64,000 nt of DNA, from assembly GCF_026226775.1 (NCBI RefSeq), contig NZ_JAKKOD010000001.1, forward strand, positions 558,001 to 622,000, given 5' to 3'. The notes under the pieces were generated by a model, which did no database searches, was not told the DNA's origin, and worked only from the letters and a program-made list of their open reading frames with translations. The translations under genes and the position numbers were made by a program. This document shows, one piece after another, positions 1-10,380 of the stretch; the first letter of the stretch is position 1; every line of letters begins with the position of its first letter. Origin of the DNA: Avibacterium sp. 21-586. GTDB taxonomy: Bacteria > Pseudomonadota > Gammaproteobacteria > Enterobacterales > Pasteurellaceae.

Positions 1-38
1 GATAATTAAGCTGCCCATTTTTTATTTTTCTCTCATTT

Positions 39-1268
39 CTAGCGTTCTTGTAACGCTTGTTTCATTCTTGTTAATGGTTTAGTGAGATATTCAAAGACGG
101 TTTTTTCACCTGTTTTTATATCCACTGTTGCAACCATTCCCGGCAGTACAGGCAACAAATTTCCCGTTTTATCGGTTAAATTACTGCCATCCGTTTCGAC
201 TAATACACGATAGTAAGAGGCGTTTGGATTTAATTTCAACTCATCACCTGCTCGTTTATCTTGTAATGTGCCTGGGCTCAGCAAAGTAACCACGCCATCT
301 AACCCACCGTAAATAGCATAATCATAGGCAGTTAATCTCACTACAGCTTTCATTCCTGGATGCACGTAAGCAACATCTTTTGGATTAATATAAGCTTCAA
401 CAAGTAATTTTTCTTCAATTGGAACGATTTCCATAATATCTTGCCCAACCGTGATTACACCACCAATCGTATTGACTTTGATATTTTTAATTATCCCTTT
501 GAGTGGAGAACGTATAAGAGAGCGTTCTACAGGATCTGCGCGCATTGCTAAGTTTTCTTTTGCTTGATCTAGCTCTCCTTGCACCTTAGCAAGTTCAGCA
601 TTCGCCTCATTAATATATTTATGCTCTCGTTCTGATATTTGCAATTTAAGATCTGATGAGGAACGTTGCATTCTAAGTAATTCTACTTGTGATATCGCTC
701 CCTTACGAACCATTGGCTCAGTAATTCTTATTTCAGAATCTAACAATCTTTTACTTTCACGCAGGCTCTTTAATGCTTCTGCTAATGCTTGTTTTTTGGC
801 TTGATAGACCCCTTCTTCACGTTTAATAATATCTGCTGGAAGTCTTTCTGGAAAAACAGGCTTCGTCCCTGATACTTCTGCTTTCAAACGGATAGACACG
901 GCTTCTAGGTTATCGACTTTTGCCTGCGTCTCTCGGAGAATGGCAGAACTTCGTGTATCATCAAGTTTTAATAAGACCTGACCTTTCTCAACTTGCTGTC
1001 CTTCTTTTACTAGCATTTCACTCAAAATTCCAGGATCTAAACTTTGGATAATTTGTTCACGACTACTTGGAATAATGGTTCCTTGACCCCTGGTTACTTC
1101 TTCTAATTTACTAAAATATGACCAGATCAAAAAAACAAGTAAAAAAGCAGCGAGTAGCCATAAAATAGCAAAGGTTTTTTGGTGCTTTTCTTCTTGCATT
1201 GCTGCATGTAAATCTGTCAGCAAATGCAGATCTTTATTATTTACCGTATTTTCTTGTTCATTTCTCAT
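39..1268 (-). CDS. HlyD-family type I secretion periplasmic adaptor
   Basis: Membrane fusion protein of a type I secretion system, linking the inner-membrane ABC exporter to the outer-membrane TolC-like channel. The 409-residue product has a short cytoplasmic N-terminus, one membrane segment at about residues 33-50, a lipoyl/barrel-sandwich half motif (around GILSEMLVKEGQQVEKGQVLLKL), a long charged coiled-coil region (about 110-245) and a C-terminal beta-barrel, the usual HlyD/LapC order. Its ATG overlaps the stop of the upstream exporter gene by 4 bp, so the two are translationally coupled. No secreted substrate is visible; it may lie to the left of the window. Family assignment is firm, the substrate is unknown. 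Confidence 0.93.
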   Translation of the reverse strand: MRNEQENTVNNKDLHLLTDLHAAMQEEKHQKTFAILWLLAAFLLVFLIWSYFSKLEEVTRGQGTIIPSSREQIIQSLDPGILSEMLVKEGQQVEKGQVLLKLDDTRSSAILRETQAKVDNLEAVSIRLKAEVSGTKPVFPERLPADIIKREEGVYQAKKQALAEALKSLRESKRLLDSEIRITEPMVRKGAISQVELLRMQRSSSDLKLQISEREHKYINEANAELAKVQGELDQAKENLAMRADPVERSLIRSPLKGIIKNIKVNTIGGVITVGQDIMEIVPIEEKLLVEAYINPKDVAYVHPGMKAVVRLTAYDYAIYGGLDGVVTLLSPGTLQDKRAGDELKLNPNASYYRVLVETDGSNLTDKTGNLLPVLPGMVATVDIKTGEKTVFEYLTKPLTRMKQALQER

Positions 1269-3436
1269 TTGTTCTCATTGCTCCCAGTTTGAGTTGCTGG
1301 TTGAGGCTGTTGTTGTGGGTTATTTTGTTCACTTAATTTTTTCAATACAGCATCTCTTGGTCCATCCATGATGATTTTTCCACCATCCACTACAACAACA
1401 CGATCAACTAAGCGTAATGCTGATAACCGATGGGTTACCACAACCAGTGTTCGTTTAGCCGCCCATTGAGCAATAGCATTTAATGCTTGTATTTCATATT
1501 GTGGATCAAAACTATGGGTTGGCTCATCTAAAAGCACCACTTTTGGATCTTTCAACATCATTCGAGCTAATGCTATTGCCTGACGTTGTCCACCAGATAA
1601 TCCTAATCCATTTTCTCCCAATGGCATATCCAACCCTTTAGGGTGACTACGAATAAAATCCATTAACCCTAAGCGTTGTAATGCAATTAGCAATGTTTGA
1701 TCTGATGGATAACTATCTGTGCGTGCTATATCTAAGTTATCACGTAACGTACCTAAGAATAGACGAGGATTTTGTTCTAATAATAGTACTTGATTACGTA
1801 AATAATAAGGATCAATCTGCTGTAAGTTAATATTATCTAACGTAATACTCCCTTCTGTTGGGCGATATTGGTTAACAGCCAGTTTAAGTGCTGTAGACTT
1901 TCCACTACCAATTTTACCTAAAATAGCAACTTTTTCTCCAGGTTGAATATGCAAATTAAAGTTTTTTAGTACTGGAGTATCTTCATCAGTATATTGGAAG
2001 GAAAGATTCGTAAAGTTTAATCCGCCTTTAACCTGTTTTAAGCTAACGTATTCTCTATCGGAGGATTTTTCAACAGGGCGCTGAATTATCGCATCAACAC
2101 CTTTTAATGCTACCCACGCTTGCTGAAAACGAATTGCAAGCCCTGCAATCTGCCCTAAAGGTGATAAAGCTCGCCCAGATAAAATCACTGCTGCAATTAA
2201 TGCCCCCATAGTAATACGAGAAGATACCTCTTCTGCATGAATGAGATAAGTCCCATATAATACTAAAAATACCGTATTTAGCTGCTGTAAAGCAGTTACT
2301 AGATTTATAACAAAGTTACTAATATCCTTTACTTTAATAGAGGAATAAGAGCTTTTTGCAGTAAAAAAATCCCAACGCTTTTGAGCCCATAAAGTGGCAT
2401 TATTATTTTTTAAAGTTTCAATACCTTCTATCGCTTCCACAGCCAAACCTTGACGTTGTGAAGATTCACGCATAGATTCATTAATCGCTTTTGACAATGG
2501 AAATTGAGCTAAAATACCAATTAAAATGACTAATGGAATTAAAATACTTGGTATAATAGCCAGTTTCCCACCAATCAAAAAGATTACGGTAATAAATAAT
2601 AATAAGAAAGGCAAATCAACCAAGGTCAATAAACTCGCACTTGTCAAAAACTCTCGTACAGATTCAAAATCCCTCAAGTTATTTGCATAAGAACCTGAAG
2701 AGGCTGGACGATCTTGTATTCTTAAAGACATTACTCGCCTAAATAGCATCGCACTAATAATAAGATCAGCCTTTTTCCCCGCAATATCAGTTAAATGTCC
2801 TCGTAGCATTTTCGCTAAAAACTCAAAGAAAATAGCTAAGAATACCCCAATACTCAATACCCAAAGCGTTTCATAAGCTTGGTTTGGGATAACGCGGTCA
2901 TAGACATTCATTACATAGAGAGAACTAATTAAAGCCAACGTATTTATCATAAACGTAGCTAAAATAACTTGGTAATAATATTTCTTAAATCGCCAAATAA
3001 TTTTAAAGAACCAAGATTTTGGTAAATCATATTCCGGCAATTCTGAACGATTATCCTGCGCTAATTTAGGTTTAATAAACCAGCAGTAGCCTAAATATTT
3101 AGAGGCTAATTCGTCTTCAGGTAAATCAATAAATAGCCCAGATTCTTGTGCCAAACGATATGTTTTACCACTTTCCTCTTCTTTAATTTCAACTAAAACC
3201 GCTGCCTCTTCATTTCTCAACAAAATAATGACTGGCATGGCGAGAGAAGGAATTTCATTTAAAGGGCGTTCTGAAATACTGTTATCAAATCCTTCACTTC
3301 TTAGATATTCGCAAAGACCTGAAAAATCTGCACTATTCCCATTTTTACGAATAGTGTGTGCACTTAATGTTGCGACTGACAATGGCGAACCTAATAATTG
3401 TGTTGCCAATGCAAGATGTTCAATAATACTTTTCAT
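1265..3436 (-). CDS. Type I secretion ABC exporter with C39-like domain
   Basis: Inner-membrane permease/ATPase for one-step export of a C-terminally signalled protein (RTX toxin or LapA-type adhesin). The 723 residues comprise an N-terminal C39-like domain (about 1-125), a transmembrane exporter domain (about 150-440) and a nucleotide-binding domain with Walker A GKIGSGKST, signature LSGGQRQ and Walker B VVLLDEP, followed by a switch histidine in VVVTHRL. I see no Cys-His-Asp peptidase triad in the first domain, as in HlyB/LapB-type exporters that bind the substrate without cleaving it. The C-terminal tail is Gln/Pro rich. It sits between the TolC-like and HlyD-like genes in one operon. LapB/LssB subtype is inference. 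Confidence 0.92.
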   Translation of the reverse strand: MKSIIEHLALATQLLGSPLSVATLSAHTIRKNGNSADFSGLCEYLRSEGFDNSISERPLNEIPSLAMPVIILLRNEEAAVLVEIKEEESGKTYRLAQESGLFIDLPEDELASKYLGYCWFIKPKLAQDNRSELPEYDLPKSWFFKIIWRFKKYYYQVILATFMINTLALISSLYVMNVYDRVIPNQAYETLWVLSIGVFLAIFFEFLAKMLRGHLTDIAGKKADLIISAMLFRRVMSLRIQDRPASSGSYANNLRDFESVREFLTSASLLTLVDLPFLLLFITVIFLIGGKLAIIPSILIPLVILIGILAQFPLSKAINESMRESSQRQGLAVEAIEGIETLKNNNATLWAQKRWDFFTAKSSYSSIKVKDISNFVINLVTALQQLNTVFLVLYGTYLIHAEEVSSRITMGALIAAVILSGRALSPLGQIAGLAIRFQQAWVALKGVDAIIQRPVEKSSDREYVSLKQVKGGLNFTNLSFQYTDEDTPVLKNFNLHIQPGEKVAILGKIGSGKSTALKLAVNQYRPTEGSITLDNINLQQIDPYYLRNQVLLLEQNPRLFLGTLRDNLDIARTDSYPSDQTLLIALQRLGLMDFIRSHPKGLDMPLGENGLGLSGGQRQAIALARMMLKDPKVVLLDEPTHSFDPQYEIQALNAIAQWAAKRTLVVVTHRLSALRLVDRVVVVDGGKIIMDGPRDAVLKKLSEQNNPQQQPQPATQTGSNENK

Positions 3437-3440
3437 TTAT

Positions 3441-4682
3441 TTATTTTCCATTAACCCATTTTCTCAAGGTGCCTTGAGATGCTAGATAATCTAATACAGA
3501 ATGGCGTAATTGGTATTCTGAGTTTACTTTGCTTAATTGTGCAGATAATAGTTCATTCTCTGCATTTAGTAACTCAAGTAAAGTTCTCTTCGCAATCAAG
3601 AATTGTAATTTATAAAATTCTATAACTTCTTTTTGGCTATTAATTTGTTTATTTAAGGTTTTAAGGTGTGCTTGATATTCAGATAAATTTAATAAAGCTA
3701 AAGATTTACGTTCTTCAATATCAAGATTAGCTTGCTCTAAATTACTTTCAGCTAAAAGTAAACGTTCTGCCCGTTCCTCTACAGCATAAGCACTTTCAGG
3801 ATTATACACATCCCAAGACATATTCAAATACACAGCACGATCATCACGCGTCGCTTGCCCAATTAAATCCAATTTGGGTAAACGCTCTGCTTTTCTTGCA
3901 GCCAGTTCTGCAGTAGCATCTTCAATCTCAGAACTTGATACTTTGATTGTAGGGTGTTGACTCTTATCTGCTGAATACTTAGCCACTAAGCTTTCTGCAG
4001 TTAATCCATTGAAAGGATTTGATAATTTATTGATGTTAAGCTCTTGACCTGAATAACGCTTTAGCTTATCTATCATCGTTTTTAATTCTCGCTGATTCGA
4101 ATTAATTTGTTGCTCAATTGCATATTTTCTCGCTTGAGCTTGAACAAATTCAGATCTACGACCTTCATCATTATCAGCAATGATATCAATTTCATTCAGC
4201 GTACTATCAATACGTTTAATGCTATTCTTTAATACATTTAACGTGTCTGCAGATCTCAATGCCATTAAATATAATTCAGTGATTGTATAACCTAATGACT
4301 CATAGGTTTCATCTATTTTATACCGATATGTCTGCTCTGCTTTTTCACTTTGCTCAACGCGTTTTTCTATTGCACCAAAAGAATAAAGGTTTAAAGAAAG
4401 CTGCGCGCCTGGAGTAAATTTGGAAGATTTATTTTCTGTATAGCGATGACTTTCATGCATATTTTGCTGAGCAAAAATAGACAGCTTGGGTTGGTGCCCT
4501 GCCTCTGCCTGCTTTACTTTCTTTTGAGCAATTTTTTGATTTGCCTGTGCAGCCAGTACTTTCGGATCTTTATCAAAAGCTTTACGAATAACTGTTTGCA
4601 ACTGTAAAGAATCAGCTGCCGCACTTCCTGCTAAAAAATATAATAATAGTAATGGGGCTCTTTTTAATCCCAACTGTTTCAT
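3441..4682 (-). CDS. TolC-family outer-membrane channel of the type I system
   Basis: Outer-membrane efflux protein forming the exit duct for the exporter encoded just downstream. The 413-residue product has a signal peptide ending near AGSAAADS and two alpha-helical OEP repeats rich in Gln, Lys and Glu, matching TolC/LapE length. The frame is open further upstream, but I chose the ATG at 4682 because it is preceded by AGGAGA at good spacing and begins directly with the signal peptide. First gene of the operon; the next ATG follows within a few bases of its stop. The dedicated position suggests it serves this exporter rather than general drug efflux. Confidence 0.9.
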   Translation of the reverse strand: MKQLGLKRAPLLLLYFLAGSAAADSLQLQTVIRKAFDKDPKVLAAQANQKIAQKKVKQAEAGHQPKLSIFAQQNMHESHRYTENKSSKFTPGAQLSLNLYSFGAIEKRVEQSEKAEQTYRYKIDETYESLGYTITELYLMALRSADTLNVLKNSIKRIDSTLNEIDIIADNDEGRRSEFVQAQARKYAIEQQINSNQRELKTMIDKLKRYSGQELNINKLSNPFNGLTAESLVAKYSADKSQHPTIKVSSSEIEDATAELAARKAERLPKLDLIGQATRDDRAVYLNMSWDVYNPESAYAVEERAERLLLAESNLEQANLDIEERKSLALLNLSEYQAHLKTLNKQINSQKEVIEFYKLQFLIAKRTLLELLNAENELLSAQLSKVNSEYQLRHSVLDYLASQGTLRKWVNGK

Positions 4683-4867
4683 AACACTTCTCCTAAAGCG
4701 AGTTAGATAGGATACTAATTTATCTTTTACCCTAAAAACATAGAAATAAAACTGACCAAGTATACCATAATCACCAGAAAAAACTATCAACGAGTAAAAA
4801 TAGCGTTAGTTTTAGTAAAAATTCCCGTAAAATACACCGCACTTATTTTTATTAAAAGGTAGATAAA

Positions 4868-5731
4868 ATGTCTGTGGTACTCAACCAGCTTATTGCATTG
4901 CTAAAATTGGAACAGCTTGATGATTTTCTCTTTCGTGGGCAAAGCCAAGATTTAGGTTTACGCCAAGTGTTTGGAGGACAAGTGGTGGCGCAAGCGCTTT
5001 CAGCGGCGATTCAGGTTGCCCCCCAAGATCGCGTGTTGCATTCTTGCCACGCCTATTTTCTTGCTCCTGGGGATAGTGAGCACCCGATTATTTATGATGT
5101 GGAAGTATTACGTGAAGGACACCATTTTACTGCGATGCGAGTGAAAGCCATTCAGCATAATCAAGTCATTTGCCACATTACAGCTTCATTTCAGATGGAA
5201 GAAGAAGGCTTTGATCACCAATCTTCAATGCCAAATGTGGGCGAGCCAGACAGCTTTATGGCTGAAAGTGTGGCATTGCAAAAACTGGCGCAATATATTC
5301 CTGAGCCAATTCGCGATAAATTTACTGCCGAGCGTCCATTTGATATTCGTAGCAAATATATCAATAATCCGTTTAAAGGTAACGCTTTGCCACCAGAACA
5401 ATATGTTTGGGTGAAAGCCAACGGTGAAGTGCCGCAAGATCGTGCCATTCAGCAATGTTTGTTGGCATATTTTTCTGATTTTCATCCGCTACTCACTACC
5501 CTTCACCCACATCAAAAAGGTTTTTTAGAAACAGGAATAAAATTAGCCACCATTGATCATTCCATTTGGTTTCACCGTACAGGCGATCTTAACGATTGGC
5601 TACTCTACGCCATTGAAAGCCCTAACGCCTTTGGTGCAAGGGGCTTATCACGCGGGCAAATTTTCGATCGTCAAGGGCGTTTAATTGCCACCACACAGCA
5701 AGAAGGTTTAATTCGATTTAGCGAAAAATAA
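4868..5731 (+). CDS. tesB: Acyl-CoA thioesterase II
   Basis: Hydrolyses medium- and long-chain acyl-CoA to free fatty acid and CoA in the cytoplasm. The 287-residue protein shows the double hot-dog architecture of TesB, with the typical GGQVVAQAL start of the first domain, HSCHAYFL, and the C-terminal segment with IDHSIWFH and GLSRGQIFDRQGRLIAT, close to the E. coli length of 286. Start ATG follows AAAAGGT. An uptake signal lies in the promoter region near 4838. It is followed after 8 bp by the DUF455 gene, a pairing also known in H. influenzae, so the two are probably cotranscribed. Confidence 0.95.
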   Translation: MSVVLNQLIALLKLEQLDDFLFRGQSQDLGLRQVFGGQVVAQALSAAIQVAPQDRVLHSCHAYFLAPGDSEHPIIYDVEVLREGHHFTAMRVKAIQHNQVICHITASFQMEEEGFDHQSSMPNVGEPDSFMAESVALQKLAQYIPEPIRDKFTAERPFDIRSKYINNPFKGNALPPEQYVWVKANGEVPQDRAIQQCLLAYFSDFHPLLTTLHPHQKGFLETGIKLATIDHSIWFHRTGDLNDWLLYAIESPNAFGARGLSRGQIFDRQGRLIATTQQEGLIRFSEK

Positions 5732-5739
5732 GGAAAAAA

Positions 5740-6621
5740 ATGACCGCACTTTTAATGACACAACTTTGGGATCTGGTTACACACGCCTTGCAAGAAAAAG
5801 ATCCCACGAAAAAATGTGAGCAAGTAAATGCCTTATATAGCGATCTTTTGCCACGCATTGAACAAGCTGAATTGGCAGACTTCCCAACAGTAACAAAAGA
5901 TCAAGAAATCGCCGCCTTTCCTGACAAACCGAGATTGGTTGCACCGCACGCTGTGCCAAAACGTTCTTTTGCCACACAAGAAGGTTATGCTGCCACTTTG
6001 CACGCCATCGCACATATTGAATTTAATGCGATTAATTTAGGCTTGGATGCTGCTTGGCGATTTGCCCGTGAAGCAGAAAAAGAATTAGGCGAAGGGTTAG
6101 CCTTTGCGCATGATTGGTTGCGCGTTGCTTATGAAGAAAGCACCCATTTCACTTTAGTAAACAATCATTTAAAAACCTTAGGCTATAAATATGGCGATTT
6201 TGAAGCACACGCTGGATTATGGGAAATGGCACAAGCCACTGCGCACGATATTTGGGAACGAATGGCGTTAGTGCCACGGGTTTTGGAAGCAAGGGGTTTG
6301 GACGCTACTCCTGTAATGCAAGAAAAAATCGCGCAGCGTAAAGATTTTGATGCAGTGAAAATTCTCGATATTATTTTGCGTGATGAAATTGGCCACGTTT
6401 CCATTGGCAATCATTGGTATCACGCCCTTTCTGCCAAACGTGGATTGGACGCAATGCAATGTTTTAGCGATTTATTGCGTAAATATCGCATTGTCATTTT
6501 CAAAGGGGCAATCAACACCGATGCTCGTATCCAAGCTGGTTTCACTCAATTTGAATTGGACTGGATTTATGAAATTGAACAGACGTTAAAATCTCATCTT
6601 AAAGCCAATCAAGTTAAATAA
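5740..6621 (+). CDS. DUF455 ferritin-like protein
   Basis: Conserved protein of the DUF455 family, predicted ferritin-like four-helix bundle. The 293 residues contain spaced Glu/His motifs of a di-metal site: HAIAHIEFNAINL, AYEESTHF and RDEIGHVSIGNHWY. The catalytic activity is not established. The chosen ATG has AAGGA at suitable spacing; codons 2-4 are encoded by an embedded uptake signal (ACCGCACTT), so a second in-frame ATG five codons later is the alternative start. Cotranscribed with tesB and followed by a strong terminator. Confidence 0.88.
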   Translation: MTALLMTQLWDLVTHALQEKDPTKKCEQVNALYSDLLPRIEQAELADFPTVTKDQEIAAFPDKPRLVAPHAVPKRSFATQEGYAATLHAIAHIEFNAINLGLDAAWRFAREAEKELGEGLAFAHDWLRVAYEESTHFTLVNNHLKTLGYKYGDFEAHAGLWEMAQATAHDIWERMALVPRVLEARGLDATPVMQEKIAQRKDFDAVKILDIILRDEIGHVSIGNHWYHALSAKRGLDAMQCFSDLLRKYRIVIFKGAINTDARIQAGFTQFELDWIYEIEQTLKSHLKANQVK

Positions 6622-6641
6622 ATTGACCATAAAACCAATCC

Positions 6642-6672
6642 AAAGGCGATTAGTTAGTTAATCGCCCTTTTT
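6642..6672. terminator. Intrinsic terminator between DUF455 gene and topA
   Basis: Stem GGCGATTA / TAATCGCC with a short loop followed by a run of T on the plus strand. It ends the tesB-DUF455 unit and sits just beyond the topA stop codon. Confidence 0.8.
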
Positions 6673-6686
6673 TCAATTCAGTCTAG

Positions 6687-9293
6687 TTATTTGCTATTTG
6701 CCACCCATTTTCCATCAATATAATCTGCTCGCCATTTTGTGGCTTTACCATTTTTTTCGGACGTAATATATTGACGTTTTTCCTTACGGCTAAAGCGAAC
6801 AATGGCTTCATTACCTTCAGGATCTTTCTGTGGCGCATCGGCTAAATATTGCAATTTTTCAGGCAAACGATCACGATATAGTGCCAACTCAGCCACTTTT
6901 GCTGCACGGGTTTCACGAGATTTCGGGAAATTATGCGCAGACATAAACACGCCACTTGCGCCATCACGCAATACAAAATACGCATCAGAATTTTCACATT
7001 TTAACTCTGGGAAATGTACTGGCTCTTCTTTTGGTGGCGCAACTTCGCCATTTTTTAAGATTTTGCGCGTGTTATCACATTGGGTACAAGCCATATATTT
7101 GCCAAAACGCCCTAATTTTAAGTGCATATCAGCACCGCACTTATCACATTCCACCACCGGACCGTCATAACCTTTAATCTTAAACTCGCCTTGCTCCACC
7201 ACATAGCCATCACAATTTGGATTATTTCCGCACACATAAAGTTTTCTTTGTGGATCAATAATATAACTATCCATTGCCGTGCCACATTTCGGGCAGCGTT
7301 TGCGATCCATCAGGGCTTTAGTTTCAGAAGCTTCGTCCAGCACATTTAACAATTCAGCTTCTGGAATTAAATTTATCGTCGTTTTACACCGCTCTTTTGG
7401 TGGTAAGGCATAACCTGAACAGCCTAAGAATACGCCAGTACTTGCAGTACGAATCGCCATTGGACGGCTACAAGTTGGGCATTTAATATCGGTTAGGACA
7501 AGACTATTTGGCTTCATTCCGCCTTCTAGCTCATCTAATTCAGCTTGGCTCAGCTGCGCAGAAAAATCTTTAAAGAATTGATTTAATTCCGCTTTCCAAT
7601 TTTTCTCACCGTTGGCAATTTGGTCTAGCACATCTTCCATATTGGCGGTGAAATCATAATTCATTAAATCGGTGAACGATTGATTAAGGCGATCGGTAAC
7701 AATCTCCCCCATTTTTTCTGCATAAAAACGGCGATTTTCCACCCGCACATAACCACGATCTTGAATGGTTGAAATGATCGCGGCATAAGTGGATGGGCGA
7801 CCAATACCGCGTTTTTCCAGCTCTTTAACCAGTGCAGCTTCGGTAAAGCGTGCTGGTGGCTTAGTGAAATGTTGCTGTGGAATCACTTCTTTTAAATTTA
7901 GCTGATCATTCACCGCAACTGCTGGCAGCACTTGATCTTCTGCACTTTTGCTCATTGGCGGTAACACTTTTGTCCAACCGTCAAAACGTAAAATGCGCCC
8001 TTTGGCTTTCAGGCCGTAATCGCCCGCCGTTACCGTGAGCGTTGAGCTGTCATATTGCGCGGCAGGCATTTGGCAAGCCACAAATTGACGCCAAATGAGA
8101 TCATATAAACGCACCGCATCTTTATCCATTCCCTGCACATCAGCCGCCAACACACATACATCAGAAGGACGAATGGCTTCGTGCGCTTCTTGCGCATTAT
8201 CTTTGCTCGAATAAAAATTCGGTTTAGCCGGTAAATATGCATCACCATAATTTGAACCGATATAATCACGCACCATATTTAACGCATCTTTACTCAAATT
8301 AGTGCTATCGGTACGCATATAGGTAATATAACCTGCTTCATACAAACGCTGCGCCAGCATCATTGTTTTTTTCACGCCAAAATTAAGGCGAGTACTCGCT
8401 GTCTGTTGCAAGGTTGAAGTAATAAATGGCGCTTTCGGTTTAGAGCTGGTTGGCTTGGTTTCTAAATCAGAAACGATATAGTCAGATTTTTGTAAAAAAT
8501 CCACCGCACTTTGCGCTTGTTGCGCATTCTTCGGCTCAAATTTTTTCCCTTTAAAGCTGGTTACATCAAGACGTAAGCCAATTTTCTGTGCGGTTTCCGT
8601 TTGCACCGCCACTTCCCAATATTCTTCTGGTTGGAAAGCTTTGATCTCACGCTCTCGTTCTACTAATAATTTCACCGCGACCGATTGCACACGCCCTGCG
8701 GATAAGCCACGCGCCACTTTCTTCCATAATAATGGCGACACCATAAAGCCCACCACGCGATCAAGAAAACGGCGTGTTTGTTGGGCATTAACGCGATCCA
8801 TATTGAGATGTTCAGGGTGTTCAAAGGCTTGAGTGATGGCATTTTTGGTGATCTCGTTGAATACCACACGGCTAAAACGCTCATCATCACCGCCAATCAC
8901 TTCACGCAAATGCCAAGCAATGGCTTCCCCTTCTCTATCCAAATCGGTGGCGAGATAAATATGATCGGCTTTTTTCGCCAGCGATTTCAGCTCCGCCACC
9001 ACTTTTTCTTTACCCGGTAAAATTTGGTAATTGGCTTTCCAATCGTGATAAGGATCGATCCCCATACGCTTCACCAACGCATTACGTTCTTTCTCTTGCT
9101 TAATCGCTTGCTTTTCTTCTGGGCTTAATCCTTTGGTTGAAATTGGCTTGGCTTTTTCACCAGTACTCGTTCCAGCGGTAGGTAAATCGCAAATATGCCC
9201 TACGCTGGATTTCACAATATAATCCTTTCCTAAATACTTATTAATAGTTTTCGCCTTGGCTGGCGACTCCACAATCACTAAAGATTTACTCAT
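6687..9293 (-). CDS. topA: DNA topoisomerase I
   Basis: Type IA topoisomerase that relaxes negative supercoils. At 868 residues it matches the E. coli enzyme. It has an N-terminal Toprim domain ([14 protein letters not shown]; acidic DLDREGEA near residue 113), the active-site segment [13 protein letters not shown] with the nucleophilic Tyr at about residue 325, and C-terminal Cys4 zinc-ribbon repeats ([23 protein letters not shown]). Start ATG is preceded by a purine-rich site. Transcribed away from the divergent LysR gene at 9395. Confidence 0.97.
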   Translation of the reverse strand: MSKSLVIVESPAKAKTINKYLGKDYIVKSSVGHICDLPTAGTSTGEKAKPISTKGLSPEEKQAIKQEKERNALVKRMGIDPYHDWKANYQILPGKEKVVAELKSLAKKADHIYLATDLDREGEAIAWHLREVIGGDDERFSRVVFNEITKNAITQAFEHPEHLNMDRVNAQQTRRFLDRVVGFMVSPLLWKKVARGLSAGRVQSVAVKLLVEREREIKAFQPEEYWEVAVQTETAQKIGLRLDVTSFKGKKFEPKNAQQAQSAVDFLQKSDYIVSDLETKPTSSKPKAPFITSTLQQTASTRLNFGVKKTMMLAQRLYEAGYITYMRTDSTNLSKDALNMVRDYIGSNYGDAYLPAKPNFYSSKDNAQEAHEAIRPSDVCVLAADVQGMDKDAVRLYDLIWRQFVACQMPAAQYDSSTLTVTAGDYGLKAKGRILRFDGWTKVLPPMSKSAEDQVLPAVAVNDQLNLKEVIPQQHFTKPPARFTEAALVKELEKRGIGRPSTYAAIISTIQDRGYVRVENRRFYAEKMGEIVTDRLNQSFTDLMNYDFTANMEDVLDQIANGEKNWKAELNQFFKDFSAQLSQAELDELEGGMKPNSLVLTDIKCPTCSRPMAIRTASTGVFLGCSGYALPPKERCKTTINLIPEAELLNVLDEASETKALMDRKRCPKCGTAMDSYIIDPQRKLYVCGNNPNCDGYVVEQGEFKIKGYDGPVVECDKCGADMHLKLGRFGKYMACTQCDNTRKILKNGEVAPPKEEPVHFPELKCENSDAYFVLRDGASGVFMSAHNFPKSRETRAAKVAELALYRDRLPEKLQYLADAPQKDPEGNEAIVRFSRKEKRQYITSEKNGKATKWRADYIDGKWVANSK

Positions 9294-9394
9294 CTTTTTC
9301 TTTACCTAATTTCTGCTAACTTATGTAGAATTGTCCGATATATTGCGGACTATCTGAGGATTGGTCAATCATTTTTTTTTAAAAGGAAGAATAA

Positions 9395-10300
9395 GTGGAT
9401 AAACTCAATGCAATTTCTGTCTTTTGTAAAGTGGTGGAAACGCAAAGTTTTACCCAAACCGCTATACAGCAAAATATCTCCGTAGCAATGGCGAGTAAGC
9501 TGGTTTCACAACTAGAAGAACAGCTGAAAACCCGCTTATTGCAGCGTACCACCAGAAAGATTGTGCCTACTGAAGCGGGACTGCTTTATTACCAACGTTG
9601 CCAGCCTATTCTGGCGGAATTGCAAGATGCCGAAGCCAGTATCAGCAATCTTGCTAGCGCATTGCAAGGCAAGCTACATATTTCCGTGCCACGGGATTTT
9701 GGCTTGCGTTTTATTGCGCCTAATTTGGGCTTATTCTTGCACGCCAATCCCGATCTTGAAGTGGATATTGAATTTAACGATCGTTTAGTGGATTTAATCA
9801 CCGAAGGCTTTGATCTCGCTTTACGTATTGGCAATTTGCAAGACAGTTCGCTCGTAGCGAAAAAAATTGCGAGTTCAACAATGCACATTGTGGGATCGCC
9901 TGATTATTTCGCTAAAAAGGGTATTCCACAAACGCCTGAAGAACTCTATCAACACAAAATAATGCTGTATAAATCCAATAATAATCAAGTATTTTGGGAA
10001 TTTATCAACGGCACAAGAATTGAGCGCTTGCGCGTGCAAGCTGATGTAATGTGCAACAGTGGCTTGGCGCTGGCAGAACTGGCAAAATCGGGACTCGGCA
10101 TTGTGAATTTACCCCGTTTTCTGATTGAAAATGAATTAGCTTCGGGGGAATTGGTGGAAGTGTTGGCTGACTATCCGCAACATCAGATTGATATGAATAT
10201 TGTCTATCCCCACCGCCGTCATTTAGCTGCAAAAGTGAAAGCCTTCGTGGATTTTTTAAGCCAGCTTGGATTATGCCAAGAAAATGCTAGCAACAAATAG
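9395..10300 (+). CDS. LysR-family transcriptional regulator
   Basis: DNA-binding regulator of 301 residues with an N-terminal winged helix-turn-helix (LNAISVFCKVVETQSFTQTA through RTTRKIVPTEAG) and a C-terminal periplasmic-binding-like effector domain, the CrgA/DhaR-like subgroup. The start is GTG at 9395, with AAGGAAG eight bases upstream. It is divergent from topA across about 100 bp, so it may autoregulate there; no target can be assigned from the neighbours. Ends before a bidirectional terminator shared with sppA. Confidence 0.88.
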   Translation: MDKLNAISVFCKVVETQSFTQTAIQQNISVAMASKLVSQLEEQLKTRLLQRTTRKIVPTEAGLLYYQRCQPILAELQDAEASISNLASALQGKLHISVPRDFGLRFIAPNLGLFLHANPDLEVDIEFNDRLVDLITEGFDLALRIGNLQDSSLVAKKIASSTMHIVGSPDYFAKKGIPQTPEELYQHKIMLYKSNNNQVFWEFINGTRIERLRVQADVMCNSGLALAELAKSGLGIVNLPRFLIENELASGELVEVLADYPQHQIDMNIVYPHRRHLAAKVKAFVDFLSQLGLCQENASNK

Positions 10301-10341
10301 AAGAAATAATAGGAATAAAAAGTGCGGTGCAATTTTTAAAA

Positions 10342-10375
10342 ATTTTCCCCTTCTATTTGCATAAAAGGGGAAAAT
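10342..10375. terminator. Bidirectional terminator between LysR gene and sppA
   Basis: Perfect inverted repeat ATTTTCCCCTT / AAGGGGAAAAT with an 12-base loop, A-rich on one side and T-rich on the other, between two converging genes. An uptake signal (AAGTGCGGT) lies just before it at about 10319. Confidence 0.75.
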
Positions 10376-10380
10376 GATTT

